NCBI GenBank assembly: GCA_011051815.1
Contig: DRKK01000010.1
Coordinates: 1-10,432, forward strand
DNA length: 10,432 nt
Direction: 5' to 3'
From: Sphingomonadales bacterium
GTDB taxonomy: Bacteria > Pseudomonadota > Alphaproteobacteria > Sphingomonadales > Emcibacteraceae
A program made the position numbers and the translations under genes. Positions 1 through 7,037 of this stretch are shown piece by piece. Position 1 is the first letter of the stretch; every line of letters begins with the position of its first letter. The notes under the pieces were generated by a model. That model saw only the letters and a list, made by a program, of their open reading frames with translations. It had not been told where the DNA came from and searched no databases.

Positions 1-342
1 AACCCCGCACAGGCCACAGCCGGTGCGGCCGGCCAATGTGCGTTTAAACTGGTCAAGGCGCTCAAAATAATCCGGCGTTATTTCCAGTGCACCAATATAG
101 CCTTTGTCGGCGGGGGTAATATTTATATCCATAATGTCGTCAAGCTGATCAATGATGCCCTCGGTCAGGCTGAAACCAATGGCGAAATCCTCAATATCCA
201 TGGGAGAGACCATCATAACCGCATGGCTGATGCAATTATATTCCAGCGCCAGCGGGATTTCACTGGCCACATGGCGTTGTTCGGTGATGTCGCTATCCGG
301 TCGCCAGATACGCGGGTGGCATGTTTTTGCCGGCTTATCCAT
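1..342 (-). CDS. fdhD: Formate dehydrogenase accessory sulfurtransferase FdhD (3' end cut by window)
   Basis: FdhD moves sulfur from a cysteine desulfurase to the bis-MGD molybdenum or tungsten cofactor of formate dehydrogenase, in the cytoplasm; without it the enzyme is inactive. The 114 residues visible on the minus strand, about 40% of a usual FdhD, contain the family's N-terminal signature: EIPLALEYN at 29-37, SHAVMM at 39-44, EDFAIGFSLTEGII at 51-64, and GRTGCGLCG at 105-113 with the CxxC pair Cys109/Cys112. The ATG at 342-340 is the first possible start, because the TAG stop of ubiG lies in the same frame two codons upstream. The gap to ubiG is three bases and the ribosome binding site is weak (a purine stretch in the end of ubiG), so translation may be coupled to ubiG. 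It implies that the genome encodes a formate dehydrogenase, which is not in this window. Family assignment is firm; the C-terminal half cannot be judged. Confidence 0.93.
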   Translation of the reverse strand, partial: MDKPAKTCHPRIWRPDSDITEQRHVASEIPLALEYNCISHAVMMVSPMDIEDFAIGFSLTEGIIDQLDDIMDINITPADKGYIGALEITPDYFERLDQFKRTLAGRTGCGLCGV

Positions 343-345
343 GAT

Positions 346-1107
346 CTATTTGCTTTTCATTTTTTGGGCAAGGGCCAGATAATTCACTGAAAAATCTTTA
401 TCATCCAGGGACCATTCGGCGGAAAGGGGGTGATAAACCATGCCTTTCAGGTCCGTGACGTCAAAACCACTGTCCATCAAGGCCCGCGCCAGCTCAGACG
501 GTTTGAGGAATTTATGCCAGTCATGGGTGCCAACGGGCAACCAACGCATAATATATTCCGCCCCGGCGATGGCCATGGCCCATGATTTTGCCGTCCGGTT
601 CAGGGTCGACATCACCATACAGCCCTCGTCTTTCAGCAGGCTGTGACAGGCCCCCAGAAAGGACGGAATATCCGCCACATGTTCGATGACCTCCATGTTC
701 AGGATGGCATCAAACTTCTCACCCGCTGCGGCCAGTTCCTCCGCCGTGATATTACGGTAGTCAAGGGTAATCCTCATGTCCTGGGCATGGGCCTGTGCGG
801 TTTTGATATTCTTTTCCGAGGCATCGGCTCCGACCATGGTGGCGCCTAGCCGGGCCATGGGTTCGGACAAAAGCCCGCCGCCGCATCCAATGTCCAGTAC
901 CCTTAAACCTTTCAGGGGTAAGGGGTCATGGGGGTTGCGGCCAAAATGCGCGCACAGGCTGTCCCGGGCATAGCCAATACGGGTGGGGTTAAGCTTATGC
1001 AGGGGCTTGAACGGCCCGTTTGGGTCCCACCAGGTTGCGGCCATGGCAGAGAAATGGGCAATTTCCGCCGGATCAACGGAGGCTGATGTTTTTTCTGTGT
1101 CTGTCAT
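346..1107 (-). CDS. ubiG: Ubiquinone biosynthesis O-methyltransferase UbiG
   Basis: UbiG performs both SAM-dependent O-methylations of ubiquinone synthesis (polyprenyl-6-hydroxyphenol and demethylubiquinol) at the cytoplasmic side of the membrane. The product has 253 residues, close to the usual 240-250. A class I methyltransferase fold is clear: motif I LDIGCGGG at 71-78, the acidic end of strand 2 in VGADASE at 92-98, motif II around FDAILNMEVIEHV at 132-144, and motif III STLNRT at 167-172, a UbiG hallmark. The N-terminal FSAMAATWWDPNGPFKPLHKLNP at about 19-41 is split here as FSAMAATWWDPNG and PFKPLHKLNP, and is also typical of UbiG. The ATG at 1107 has a modest GAAG-type ribosome binding site a few bases upstream. 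The gene diverges from lysC and is followed after three bases by fdhD in the same frame. Nothing is truncated or unusual. Confidence 0.97.
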   Translation of the reverse strand: MTDTEKTSASVDPAEIAHFSAMAATWWDPNGPFKPLHKLNPTRIGYARDSLCAHFGRNPHDPLPLKGLRVLDIGCGGGLLSEPMARLGATMVGADASEKNIKTAQAHAQDMRITLDYRNITAEELAAAGEKFDAILNMEVIEHVADIPSFLGACHSLLKDEGCMVMSTLNRTAKSWAMAIAGAEYIMRWLPVGTHDWHKFLKPSELARALMDSGFDVTDLKGMVYHPLSAEWSLDDKDFSVNYLALAQKMKSK

Positions 1108-1267
1108 TTTGCTTCATATCATTCATTCAGGCCCTAATTTAGTCAAACTTTCCTCATATTCCAGCAAAAAACATATTATATTGAATTGGCCACTTGCGCC
1201 ATGCCCCCTTAAACGTATATGTATAGCGCGCATTCAGTCTGTCCAGCTTAAGGCAAAAGAGTTTAGC
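1108..1267. promoter_or_regulatory. Divergent ubiG / lysC promoter region
   Basis: This 160-base spacer must start transcription both ways. On the minus strand a perfect TATAAT lies at 1180-1175, 68 bases ahead of the ubiG start, but I see no good -35 box at 16-18 bases. On the plus strand TTGCGC (1194-1199), a 16-base gap and TATATG (1216-1221) form a plausible lysC promoter; the leader would be about 40 bases. No lysine-riboswitch-like structure or leader peptide could be recognised, and the short leader leaves little room for one. The lysC ribosome binding site is AAAAGAG at 1255-1261, six bases before the ATG. The promoter calls rest on box resemblance only. Confidence 0.35.
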
Positions 1268-2491
1268 ATGTCACGAATAGTAATGAAATTTGGCGGAACT
1301 TCTGTCGCCAATCTTGATCGGATACGGGCCGTTGCCCTGCGGGTCAAAAAAGAGACAGATGCCGGGAATCAGGTCGCCGTCGTGGTATCAGCCATGGCAG
1401 GCACCACGGATCAACTGGTCAAATGGACGGCGGAAGCATCCCCCATGCATGACGCCCGGGAATATGACACGGTGGTCTCGGCGGGCGAACAGATTACGGC
1501 GGGCCTGTTGGCACTCTGTTTGCAGAATATTGATGTTTCTGCCCGCTCGTGGTTGGGTTGGCAGGTGCCTTTCCGGACCAATAATATCCATGGTTCCGCC
1601 CGAATCGAGGATATTGACACCAGCCGGATGATTGAACGGCTGGAAGATAATATCGTTTGTGTGATGGCTGGTTTTCAGGGTATTTCCGATGATGAGCGTA
1701 TTACCACTTTGGGGCGCGGCGGTTCGGATACCTCGGCGGTGGCGCTGGCGGCGGCTTTGAAGGCGGACCGCTGTGATATTTATACGGATGTGGAGGGGGT
1801 TTACACCACCGACCCCCGTATCGTGCCAAATGCGCGCAAGCTGGATAAAATTACCTATGAGGAAATGCTTGAGATGGCCTCTCTGGGGGCCAAAGTCCTG
1901 CAAACCCGGTCTGTGGCCATGGCCATGAATCACCGGGTGCGGATTCAGGTATTGTCAAGCTTTACAGATGCGCCGGGTACGCTGGTTGTTGATGAGGATG
2001 AAATTATGGAAAAACAAGTGGTTAGCGGCATAGCCTATGCCAAGAGCGAGGCCAAGATCACCTTGGTCGGTGTGGAAAACACCCCCGGTATCGCGGGGGA
2101 TATTTTTGGTCCTCTTGCGGCGGGGAATGTGAATGTTGATATGATCATTCAGAATATATCCGAGGATGGCAAGAAAACCGACCTGACCTTTACTGTGCCG
2201 GAAAATGACGTGGACAAGGCAACGAATATCCTGAAAGAATCCGGTCATGTAAAATATGCCAAGCTGATGTCAGACCGGGAAGTGGTCAAGATTTCGGTTA
2301 TCGGGGTTGGGATGCGGTCTCATGCCGGGGTGGCGGCGCGCATGTTTGAGACATTGGCGGCCAAGGGCATCAATATTCAGGTTATTTCCACCTCTGAAAT
2401 TAAAATCAGCGTTTTAATCAGGGCGGAATATTACGAGCTGGCTGTTCGGGCATTGCATACGGTTTTTGGCCTTGATGCCCATCCGGAATAG
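1268..2491 (+). CDS. lysC: Aspartate kinase (aspartokinase), two ACT domains
   Basis: Aspartate kinase phosphorylates L-aspartate, the first step toward lysine, threonine, methionine and diaminopimelate. The ATG at 1268 gives 407 residues, the normal monofunctional length, and starts MSRIVMKFGGTSV; the open frame continues upstream to 983 but only into the complement of ubiG. The kinase domain shows KFGGTSV at 7-13, SAGEQ at 71-75, TTLGRGGSDTSA at 146-157 (nucleotide and aspartate site) and YTDVEGVYTTDPR at 172-184. Two ACT domains follow at about 264-335 and 341-407. VGVENTPGIAG at 267-277 and QNISEDGKKTDLTF at 295-308 resemble the alpha/beta type that is inhibited by lysine plus threonine. 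No homoserine dehydrogenase domain is fused. An internal start at codon 247 with its own ribosome binding site could produce a free regulatory subunit (separate entry). The next gene starts 27 bases downstream. Confidence 0.97.
   Translation: MSRIVMKFGGTSVANLDRIRAVALRVKKETDAGNQVAVVVSAMAGTTDQLVKWTAEASPMHDAREYDTVVSAGEQITAGLLALCLQNIDVSARSWLGWQVPFRTNNIHGSARIEDIDTSRMIERLEDNIVCVMAGFQGISDDERITTLGRGGSDTSAVALAAALKADRCDIYTDVEGVYTTDPRIVPNARKLDKITYEEMLEMASLGAKVLQTRSVAMAMNHRVRIQVLSSFTDAPGTLVVDEDEIMEKQVVSGIAYAKSEAKITLVGVENTPGIAGDIFGPLAAGNVNVDMIIQNISEDGKKTDLTFTVPENDVDKATNILKESGHVKYAKLMSDREVVKISVIGVGMRSHAGVAARMFETLAAKGINIQVISTSEIKISVLIRAEYYELAVRALHTVFGLDAHPE
1994..2008 (+). promoter_or_regulatory. Possible internal ribosome binding site and start for a LysC beta subunit
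   Basis: Inside lysC, GAGGA at 1994-1998 is followed after seven bases by an in-frame ATG at 2006-2008 (Met247). Translation from it would give a 161-residue protein starting MEKQVVSGIAYAKSEAK, containing exactly the two ACT domains. In Corynebacterium glutamicum and Bacillus subtilis an alpha2beta2 aspartokinase is made this way, from an internal start at the equivalent place. Spacing and sequence fit better than the binding site of lysC itself. Whether it is used here is inference: GAG GAT codons for Glu-Asp could produce the motif by chance. Confidence 0.5.
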
Positions 2492-2518
2492 GTATTTTTC
2501 ATAGAGGGAGTGATAATC

Positions 2519-3532
2519 ATGGGTAAGTCAGGTCAGGAACGGCTCGCGGCATTATGGCAGCGGGGCAAGGATTTTCTGGGCGTTGAATATGCCATTTTAG
2601 GCGGAGCCATGAGCTGGCTGTCGGAACGCCATCTGGTCTCGGCCATATCCAATGCGGGCGGTTTCGGGGTGATTGCCTGCGGCAGTATGACGCCGGACCT
2701 GCTGGATGGTGAGATAACGGCGACCAAGGCTATGACGAACAAGCCCTTTGCGGTTAACCTGATCACCATGCACCCTATGATCAGCGACCTTATTGATGTA
2801 TGTCTGAATCAGAAAGTTACCCATGTGGTGCTGGCGGGCGGAATTCCGGCGGCGGCGGATATCAAACGGCTGAAAGACGGCGGGGCCAAGGTCATTTGTT
2901 TCGCACCGGCTTTGATTTTGGCCAAAAAACTGATCCGGTCCGGGGCTGATGCCATCGTGGTCGAAGGTTCCGAGGCGGGCGGGCATATCGGGCCGGTCTC
3001 CACATCTGTTTTGGCGCAGGAAGTTCTGCTTCATGTCACGGATGTGCCGGTTTTTGTCGCCGGCGGTATCGGGCGGGGTGAAACTATGGCATCTTATCTT
3101 GAAATGGGCGCGGCGGGCGTGCAGCTGGGCACGCTTTTTGTCTGTGCCACGGAATCCATCGCCCACGAAAATTTCAAAAAGGCCTTCATTCGGGGCAACA
3201 GCCGGGATGCCATAACGTCGATTCAACTGGACCCCCGTTTTCCGGTCATTCCGGTGCGGGCATTGAAAAACAAGGCATCAGAGGCTTTTCAGGAAGCCCA
3301 GCGTGATGTCATCGCCCGCTATCAGGGCGGCGAAATGGATATGAAAGAGGCCCAGCTTGCCATCGAACATTATTGGGCGGGTGCTTTGCGCAAAGCGGTG
3401 ATTGACGGTGATGTGGAGGGCGGTTCTCTGATGGCCGGGCAGATTGTCGGCATGGTCAAGCAGGAACAATCGACGCAGGATATTATTGACGGTCTGGTGG
3501 AACAGGCGGTTGATTATTTATCTGACCAGTGA
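2519..3532 (+). CDS. Nitronate monooxygenase / FabK-like FMN flavoprotein
   Basis: This is an FMN-dependent TIM-barrel oxidoreductase of the 2-nitropropane dioxygenase family, which includes nitronate monooxygenase (detoxifies nitronates) and enoyl-ACP reductase FabK. The product is 337 residues from the ATG at 2519. AGGGAG eight bases upstream supports that start; a GTG at 2510 would lie inside this binding site. Visible signatures are GGFGVIACG at 47-55, NLITMHP at 80-86, VVLAGGIP at 103-110, EGSEAGGHIGP at 149-159 with His155 at the usual active-site place, the phosphate-binding AGGIGRG at 181-187, and GAAGVQLGTLFV at 197-208. The C-terminal MAGQIVGMVK at 305-314 is also family-typical. 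It lies 27 bases after lysC and is likely co-transcribed, though no metabolic link is evident. Substrate cannot be read from sequence: nitronate oxidation, FabK activity or another role are all possible. Confidence 0.85.
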   Translation: MGKSGQERLAALWQRGKDFLGVEYAILGGAMSWLSERHLVSAISNAGGFGVIACGSMTPDLLDGEITATKAMTNKPFAVNLITMHPMISDLIDVCLNQKVTHVVLAGGIPAAADIKRLKDGGAKVICFAPALILAKKLIRSGADAIVVEGSEAGGHIGPVSTSVLAQEVLLHVTDVPVFVAGGIGRGETMASYLEMGAAGVQLGTLFVCATESIAHENFKKAFIRGNSRDAITSIQLDPRFPVIPVRALKNKASEAFQEAQRDVIARYQGGEMDMKEAQLAIEHYWAGALRKAVIDGDVEGGSLMAGQIVGMVKQEQSTQDIIDGLVEQAVDYLSDQ

Positions 3533-3607
3533 TGTGTTATAAGACATTCAGATCGATATTTTATCGTAAACATAAGTTATCGGGATTTTGACGAGGAGGG
3601 GATTTAA
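3533..3607 (+). promoter_or_regulatory. ptsP leader with strong ribosome binding site
   Basis: This 75-base spacer ends in GAGGAGGGG (3593-3601), only a few bases before a GTG at 3608, an almost ideal Shine-Dalgarno sequence that fixes the GTG as the ptsP start. A small AT-rich hairpin is possible at 3554-3566 (CGATA, TTT loop, TATCG), too weak and without a following T tract to be called a terminator. No convincing promoter was found, so ptsP may be read from the lysC promoter. Confidence 0.6.
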
Positions 3608-5872
3608 GTGACTCCGGTTAACAATGCACCGCGTCAGCTATTAAGACGCCTGCATAGCATAATGGCGGGGGCCGGCAGTGCCGAACACCGCCTGACCGAA
3701 GTCGTGCGCCTTGTCGCCAGCAATATGATTGCCGAGGTTTGTTCGGTATATTTTATGCGCGGCGGTGAAATTCTGGAGCTGTTTGCCACCGAGGGTCTGA
3801 AAGAGGACGCGGTCCATAAAACCCGCCTTCGGGTTGGGGAAGGCCTTGTGGGCCATATTGCGGCGACCGCCCTGCCGTTAAACCTGTCCAATGCCCAAAA
3901 GCATCCAAAATTTGTTTACCGGGCAGAAACCGGTGAGGAAATCTATCATTCCCTGATGGGGGTTCCGATCCTGCGGTCGGGCAAGGTTGTCGGGGTTCTG
4001 GTGATTCAGAATAAGACCCAGCGCCATTATATGCAGGAAGAAAAAGAATCTCTGCAAACCGTGGCCATGGTTTTGGCGGAGCTGGTGGCCAGCGGTGATC
4101 TTCTTGACCCCCAGGAACATCAGGAAGCAACCCTAGAGCGGGCGGCCACCTCCCGCTTTGAAGGCATGGTCTTTGCCGAGGGTATGGCCGAGGGTGTTGC
4201 GGTTTTTCATGAGCCGAAAATAGAGGTGGTCAAACATCTGACTGATAATATTCCGCAGGAGAAGTCGCGCCTTGGGGCGGCCCTGAAATCCCTACAGGAT
4301 CAGATAGAAGAAATGATGTCGGCGGAAGACATGCGCCATCAGGGCGACCATCGGGAAATTCTGGATGTTTACATGTTGTTCGCCAAGGACAAAGGCTGGC
4401 GATCAAAGATAGAAGACATCATCGATACCGGTCTGACCGCAGAAGCCGCCGTGGAAAAGGTTCAGCTTAACAACCGCGCCCGGATGCAACAGATGGACGA
4501 CCCCTATATGCGGGAACGTCTGAGCGATCTGGACGATCTGGCTAACCGCCTGAACCGGCATTTGATGGGGCTGGTTAAAACCGCGGCTTCGGAAGACCTG
4601 CCCGATAAATTTATTCTGGTGGCGCAGAATATGGGCCCGGCAGATTTGCTGGATTATGACCGGGACAAGCTGTGCGGCGTGGTCTTGCAAAATGGATCGC
4701 AGACGGCCCATGTTTCTATTGTGGCCCGGGCGCTGGGTATTCCCATGGTCGGACAGATGGGGGATGCGGTTCTGACGGTGGCCGAGGGTGAGCGGGTGAT
4801 CATCAACGGCGTTGATGGCATTGTCTATTTCTCTCCGCCCCCGGAAATATTGCAGAGCTACCGGGAAAATATCGAATCCCGAAATGTTCTGATGGCGGAA
4901 TATGAGGCGCTTCGAGATAAACCGGCGGTCACATTGGATGGGACCGAGGTGGAATTGCTGGTTAATGCGGGATTGAGCATTGATATGGACGGCCTGAAAC
5001 GGTCCGGGGCCAGCGGCGTTGGCCTGTTCCGCACGGAATTTCAGTTTATGGTCAGCGAATCTCTGCCCCGAGTGGGCCCGCAAGCCGACTTTTACCGGGA
5101 CATGCTGGATGCTGCCGAGGGCAAGCCCTTGGTATTTCGGACGCTGGATATTGGCGGGGACAAGCCGGTGTCTTTCCTGAAACGGGATGATGAGGCCAAT
5201 CCGGCGCTGGGCTGGCGCGCTATACGGATTGCCTTTGACCGTCCGGCCTTGCTGCGCTATCAGGTGCGCGCCCTGCTCAAAGCGGCAGAGAACCGGGAAT
5301 TGAATATCATGTTTCCCATGATTTCCGACGTGTCAGAATTTAAAATGGCTCGGGAGATTCTGGATAAGGAAATCGCGCGCCAGAAAAAACGCAAAAGCCC
5401 TCTGCCGACAAAAATCCGGGTGGGGAGCATGCTGGAAGTTCCGGCCTTGATCTGGCAGCTGGATAATTTATTACCGCTGCTTGATTTTATTTCCATCGGC
5501 AGCAATGACCTGATGCAGTTTTTCTTTGCCTGTGATCGGGAAAACCCGAAATTGGCCGGGCGTTATGACCCTGTGTCACCGCCCGCATTATCTATGTTAA
5601 AATCGATCGTTGATAAATGTAACGCCTATGATATTCCCGTTACCCTGTGCGGGGAAATGGGGGGCAAGCCGATTACGGCATTGGCGTTGTTGGCCATTGG
5701 TTTTCGTCGCCTGTCCATAGCGCCGGCTTCTGTGGGGCCGGTAAAAATGATGATTCGCAGTTTAAACCTTGCGGAGATAGAGACTTTTGTTGCCGGGTTG
5801 CTGAGTCGTTCCGACCATAGCCTACGGGAATTACTAACCTCATTTGCCCGGGATCACGACATAAAAATCTAG
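3608..5872 (+). CDS. ptsP: Phosphoenolpyruvate-protein phosphotransferase PtsP (enzyme I Ntr, GAF domain)
   Basis: PtsP is the first enzyme of the nitrogen-related phosphotransferase relay. It autophosphorylates from PEP and passes phosphate to NPr and then EIIA(Ntr), which regulates potassium, carbon and nitrogen responses rather than sugar transport. The 754-residue length is usual for the family. Domains in order: an N-terminal GAF sensor at about 12-163 (RVGEGLVGHIA at 75-85); the PEP-utilising N domain at about 185-310 that holds the NPr-binding helices; the swivelling phosphohistidine domain with His368 in GSQTAHVSIVAR at 363-374; and the C-terminal PEP-binding barrel at about 440-720. 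The barrel shows GVGLFRTEFQFM at 470-481, MLEVPA at 608-613, FISIGSNDLMQF at 628-639, and the acid-base Cys681 in CGEMGG. All key residues are kept, so it should be active. The His motif is a variant of the more usual GGxxSH. The start is GTG with a strong ribosome binding site. NPr and EIIA genes are not in the window. GAF-bound ligands (glutamine in some relatives) cannot be inferred. Confidence 0.96.
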   Translation: MTPVNNAPRQLLRRLHSIMAGAGSAEHRLTEVVRLVASNMIAEVCSVYFMRGGEILELFATEGLKEDAVHKTRLRVGEGLVGHIAATALPLNLSNAQKHPKFVYRAETGEEIYHSLMGVPILRSGKVVGVLVIQNKTQRHYMQEEKESLQTVAMVLAELVASGDLLDPQEHQEATLERAATSRFEGMVFAEGMAEGVAVFHEPKIEVVKHLTDNIPQEKSRLGAALKSLQDQIEEMMSAEDMRHQGDHREILDVYMLFAKDKGWRSKIEDIIDTGLTAEAAVEKVQLNNRARMQQMDDPYMRERLSDLDDLANRLNRHLMGLVKTAASEDLPDKFILVAQNMGPADLLDYDRDKLCGVVLQNGSQTAHVSIVARALGIPMVGQMGDAVLTVAEGERVIINGVDGIVYFSPPPEILQSYRENIESRNVLMAEYEALRDKPAVTLDGTEVELLVNAGLSIDMDGLKRSGASGVGLFRTEFQFMVSESLPRVGPQADFYRDMLDAAEGKPLVFRTLDIGGDKPVSFLKRDDEANPALGWRAIRIAFDRPALLRYQVRALLKAAENRELNIMFPMISDVSEFKMAREILDKEIARQKKRKSPLPTKIRVGSMLEVPALIWQLDNLLPLLDFISIGSNDLMQFFFACDRENPKLAGRYDPVSPPALSMLKSIVDKCNAYDIPVTLCGEMGGKPITALALLAIGFRRLSIAPASVGPVKMMIRSLNLAEIETFVAGLLSRSDHSLRELLTSFARDHDIKI

Positions 5873-6125
5873 TTCAGGGGGCTATTTTCCTTTAAATCAC
5901 GTGTATTTGCAGTTTTTTGTTGACTCTTTAAATGAGTCTACGCTTCACTGTTCGCATAAAAATGAATAAAAGGTTAATTTTGTATCTTTTTGAGGAAAAA
6001 GTTTAATTATTTTGTCTCTTAAGGTTAACAAAATAGAAAACTATTCAGGGTAGGATTGCACTTTCGGATATATGGTGACGGGGGGTCACGATATTGCGCA
6101 AATTTTGATTCAAAGTTAGAACAAG
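5873..6125 (+). promoter_or_regulatory. AT-rich regulatory spacer between ptsP and rodZ
   Basis: This 253-base stretch has no credible gene and is visibly richer in A and T than its neighbours. It holds two GANTC sites forming an inverted pair (GACTC 5922-5926, GAGTC 5934-5938), a third GANTC at 6107-6111, a direct repeat AAGGTTAA at 5970-5977 and 6021-6028, and a strong dyad at 6070-6094 (separate entry). A weak promoter candidate is TTGTAT (5980-5985), 16 bases, TTTAAT (6002-6007). No hairpin followed by a T tract was found after ptsP, so an intrinsic terminator is not evident. The spacer most likely carries the rodZ promoter; the exact site is not clear. Confidence 0.45.
6070..6094. promoter_or_regulatory. 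25-base imperfect dyad upstream of rodZ (candidate operator or leader hairpin)
   Basis: The left arm ATATGGTGAC (6070-6079) and the right arm GTCACGATAT (6085-6094) are inverted copies matching at nine of ten positions, around a GGGGG centre. It ends 31 bases before the rodZ ATG. The size and symmetry suit a dimeric repressor site; as RNA it would form a stem just ahead of the start region. No regulator gene lies nearby to pair with it. The symmetry is directly visible, the function is inference. Confidence 0.45.
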
Positions 6126-7037
6126 ATGGTTGATGTGGAATTAAGGGGTTTAGGGGAAGTTACGGGTGATGTGCGGGCACGTGATGTTGCTAGGACAACA
6201 ATCACTGTCGGGCAAAAGCTTTCTCAGGCGCGTAAAGGTAGCCGGGTAACAGACCTGGAACAGATTTCCGAGGAGCTATGTATCCGGCCTCATTTACTGA
6301 GGGCGCTGGAGCAGGATGATTTTAATAAATTCCCGTCAGCCTGTTATGCTGCTGGTTTTTTGAAAAATTATGCCGCCTATCTTGGACTGAATGTGGCTCA
6401 GGTCATTGCGCAGTATAAAAATGAATTTCAGGGCAGTAATAAAAAAGTCGATCTGGTTTTTCTAAAAGTGGATGAAAATAATCATTCAACCCAGAAAAGA
6501 ATCGTGTCACTGGCGATTCTGAGCATGATTGTTTTATACGGTACATGGTATTCCCTGCGTGGGGGGGATGGCATTTCACTATCCGCATTGCCGGATGTAT
6601 CGGATGTGACATCTAATATTCTTGTATCAAGCATAGAAGACGATCAAAAAACACCTGAAAAAAAGACGGCCCTTGCGGATGACAAAGAGCAGAAATACTC
6701 GTTAGTCCAACAGGCAAATGCCGGTTTGGTATTAGAGCAGAGCAAAAAGCCTGCTATTCCCGCCACGCAGGTTCGCCTGACGGTGCAGCAGGATGCCTGG
6801 GTGCGTATTGTGGGCGCGGATAAGGAAATTCTGGTGGACCGGGTTTTGCTGGCCGGAGAAGAATTTTATATGACCGATCACAAAGACATGACCCTGATGA
6901 CCAGCAATGCGGGTGCGGTGTCCGTCTATGTGGGCGGCAAGGCGGTTCAATCTTTCGGAAAACCTGGCGAAATCCGGGACAATATCAGCCTGAACCCACA
7001 GGATTTGCGCCTGAAGATGGCTCAACTTTCTTATTAA
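6126..7037 (+). CDS. rodZ: RodZ-like membrane protein, N-terminal helix-turn-helix and C-terminal RodZ domain
   Basis: RodZ links cytoplasmic MreB filaments to the wall-synthesis machinery and maintains rod shape. The 303-residue product has the RodZ layout: a helix-turn-helix domain at about 27-100 (VGQKLSQARK at 28-37, DLEQISEELCI at 43-53, YAAGFLKNYAAYLGL at 74-88), a basic boundary at 124-125, one transmembrane segment at about 126-145, a low-complexity polar linker at about 146-215, and a C-terminal periplasmic RodZ domain at about 216-296 (VRLTVQQDAWVRIVGADK at 216-233, SVYVGG at 266-271). Aromatic residues Tyr74 and Phe78 fall where E. coli RodZ has the aromatics reported at the MreB contact. 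The position just before ispG-hisS matches rodZ-ispG-hisS of E. coli. The ATG at 6126 is the first start after an in-frame TAG at 6117; its ribosome binding site is poor. A run of seven Gs (6561-6567) follows the membrane segment. A DNA-binding role is less likely. Confidence 0.85.
   Translation: MVDVELRGLGEVTGDVRARDVARTTITVGQKLSQARKGSRVTDLEQISEELCIRPHLLRALEQDDFNKFPSACYAAGFLKNYAAYLGLNVAQVIAQYKNEFQGSNKKVDLVFLKVDENNHSTQKRIVSLAILSMIVLYGTWYSLRGGDGISLSALPDVSDVTSNILVSSIEDDQKTPEKKTALADDKEQKYSLVQQANAGLVLEQSKKPAIPATQVRLTVQQDAWVRIVGADKEILVDRVLLAGEEFYMTDHKDMTLMTSNAGAVSVYVGGKAVQSFGKPGEIRDNISLNPQDLRLKMAQLSY

Noticed and set aside
983..1267. N-terminal extension of lysC to an ATG at 983
   Set aside because: The extra 95 residues are the complement of the ubiG start plus the spacer; the ATG at 1268 opens the conserved KFGGTSV region with a ribosome binding site.
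1388..1933. 181-codon open frame on the minus strand inside lysC
   Set aside because: It lies fully antisense to the conserved aspartate kinase; its composition is what a complement of that gene gives and it has no recognisable domain.
2510..2518. GTG at 2510 as start of the NMO gene
   Set aside because: The GTG sits within the AGGGAG binding site that serves the ATG at 2519.
2597..3226. 209-codon minus-strand open frame inside the NMO gene
   Set aside because: Antisense shadow of a clear flavoprotein gene, no recognisable motif and no sensible ribosome binding site.
4403..5083. 226-codon minus-strand open frame inside ptsP
   Set aside because: Antisense to the phosphohistidine and PEP-binding domains; rich in His, Gln and Arg as expected of a complement.
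5863..5887. Intrinsic terminator at the end of ptsP
   Set aside because: AAAATCTAG and CTATTTT can only pair with a bulge in an AT-only stem, and no T tract follows.
5873..6125. CtrA binding site (TTAA-N7-TTAA) upstream of rodZ
   Set aside because: Several TTAA half-sites occur, but none is followed by another at the required seven-base spacing.
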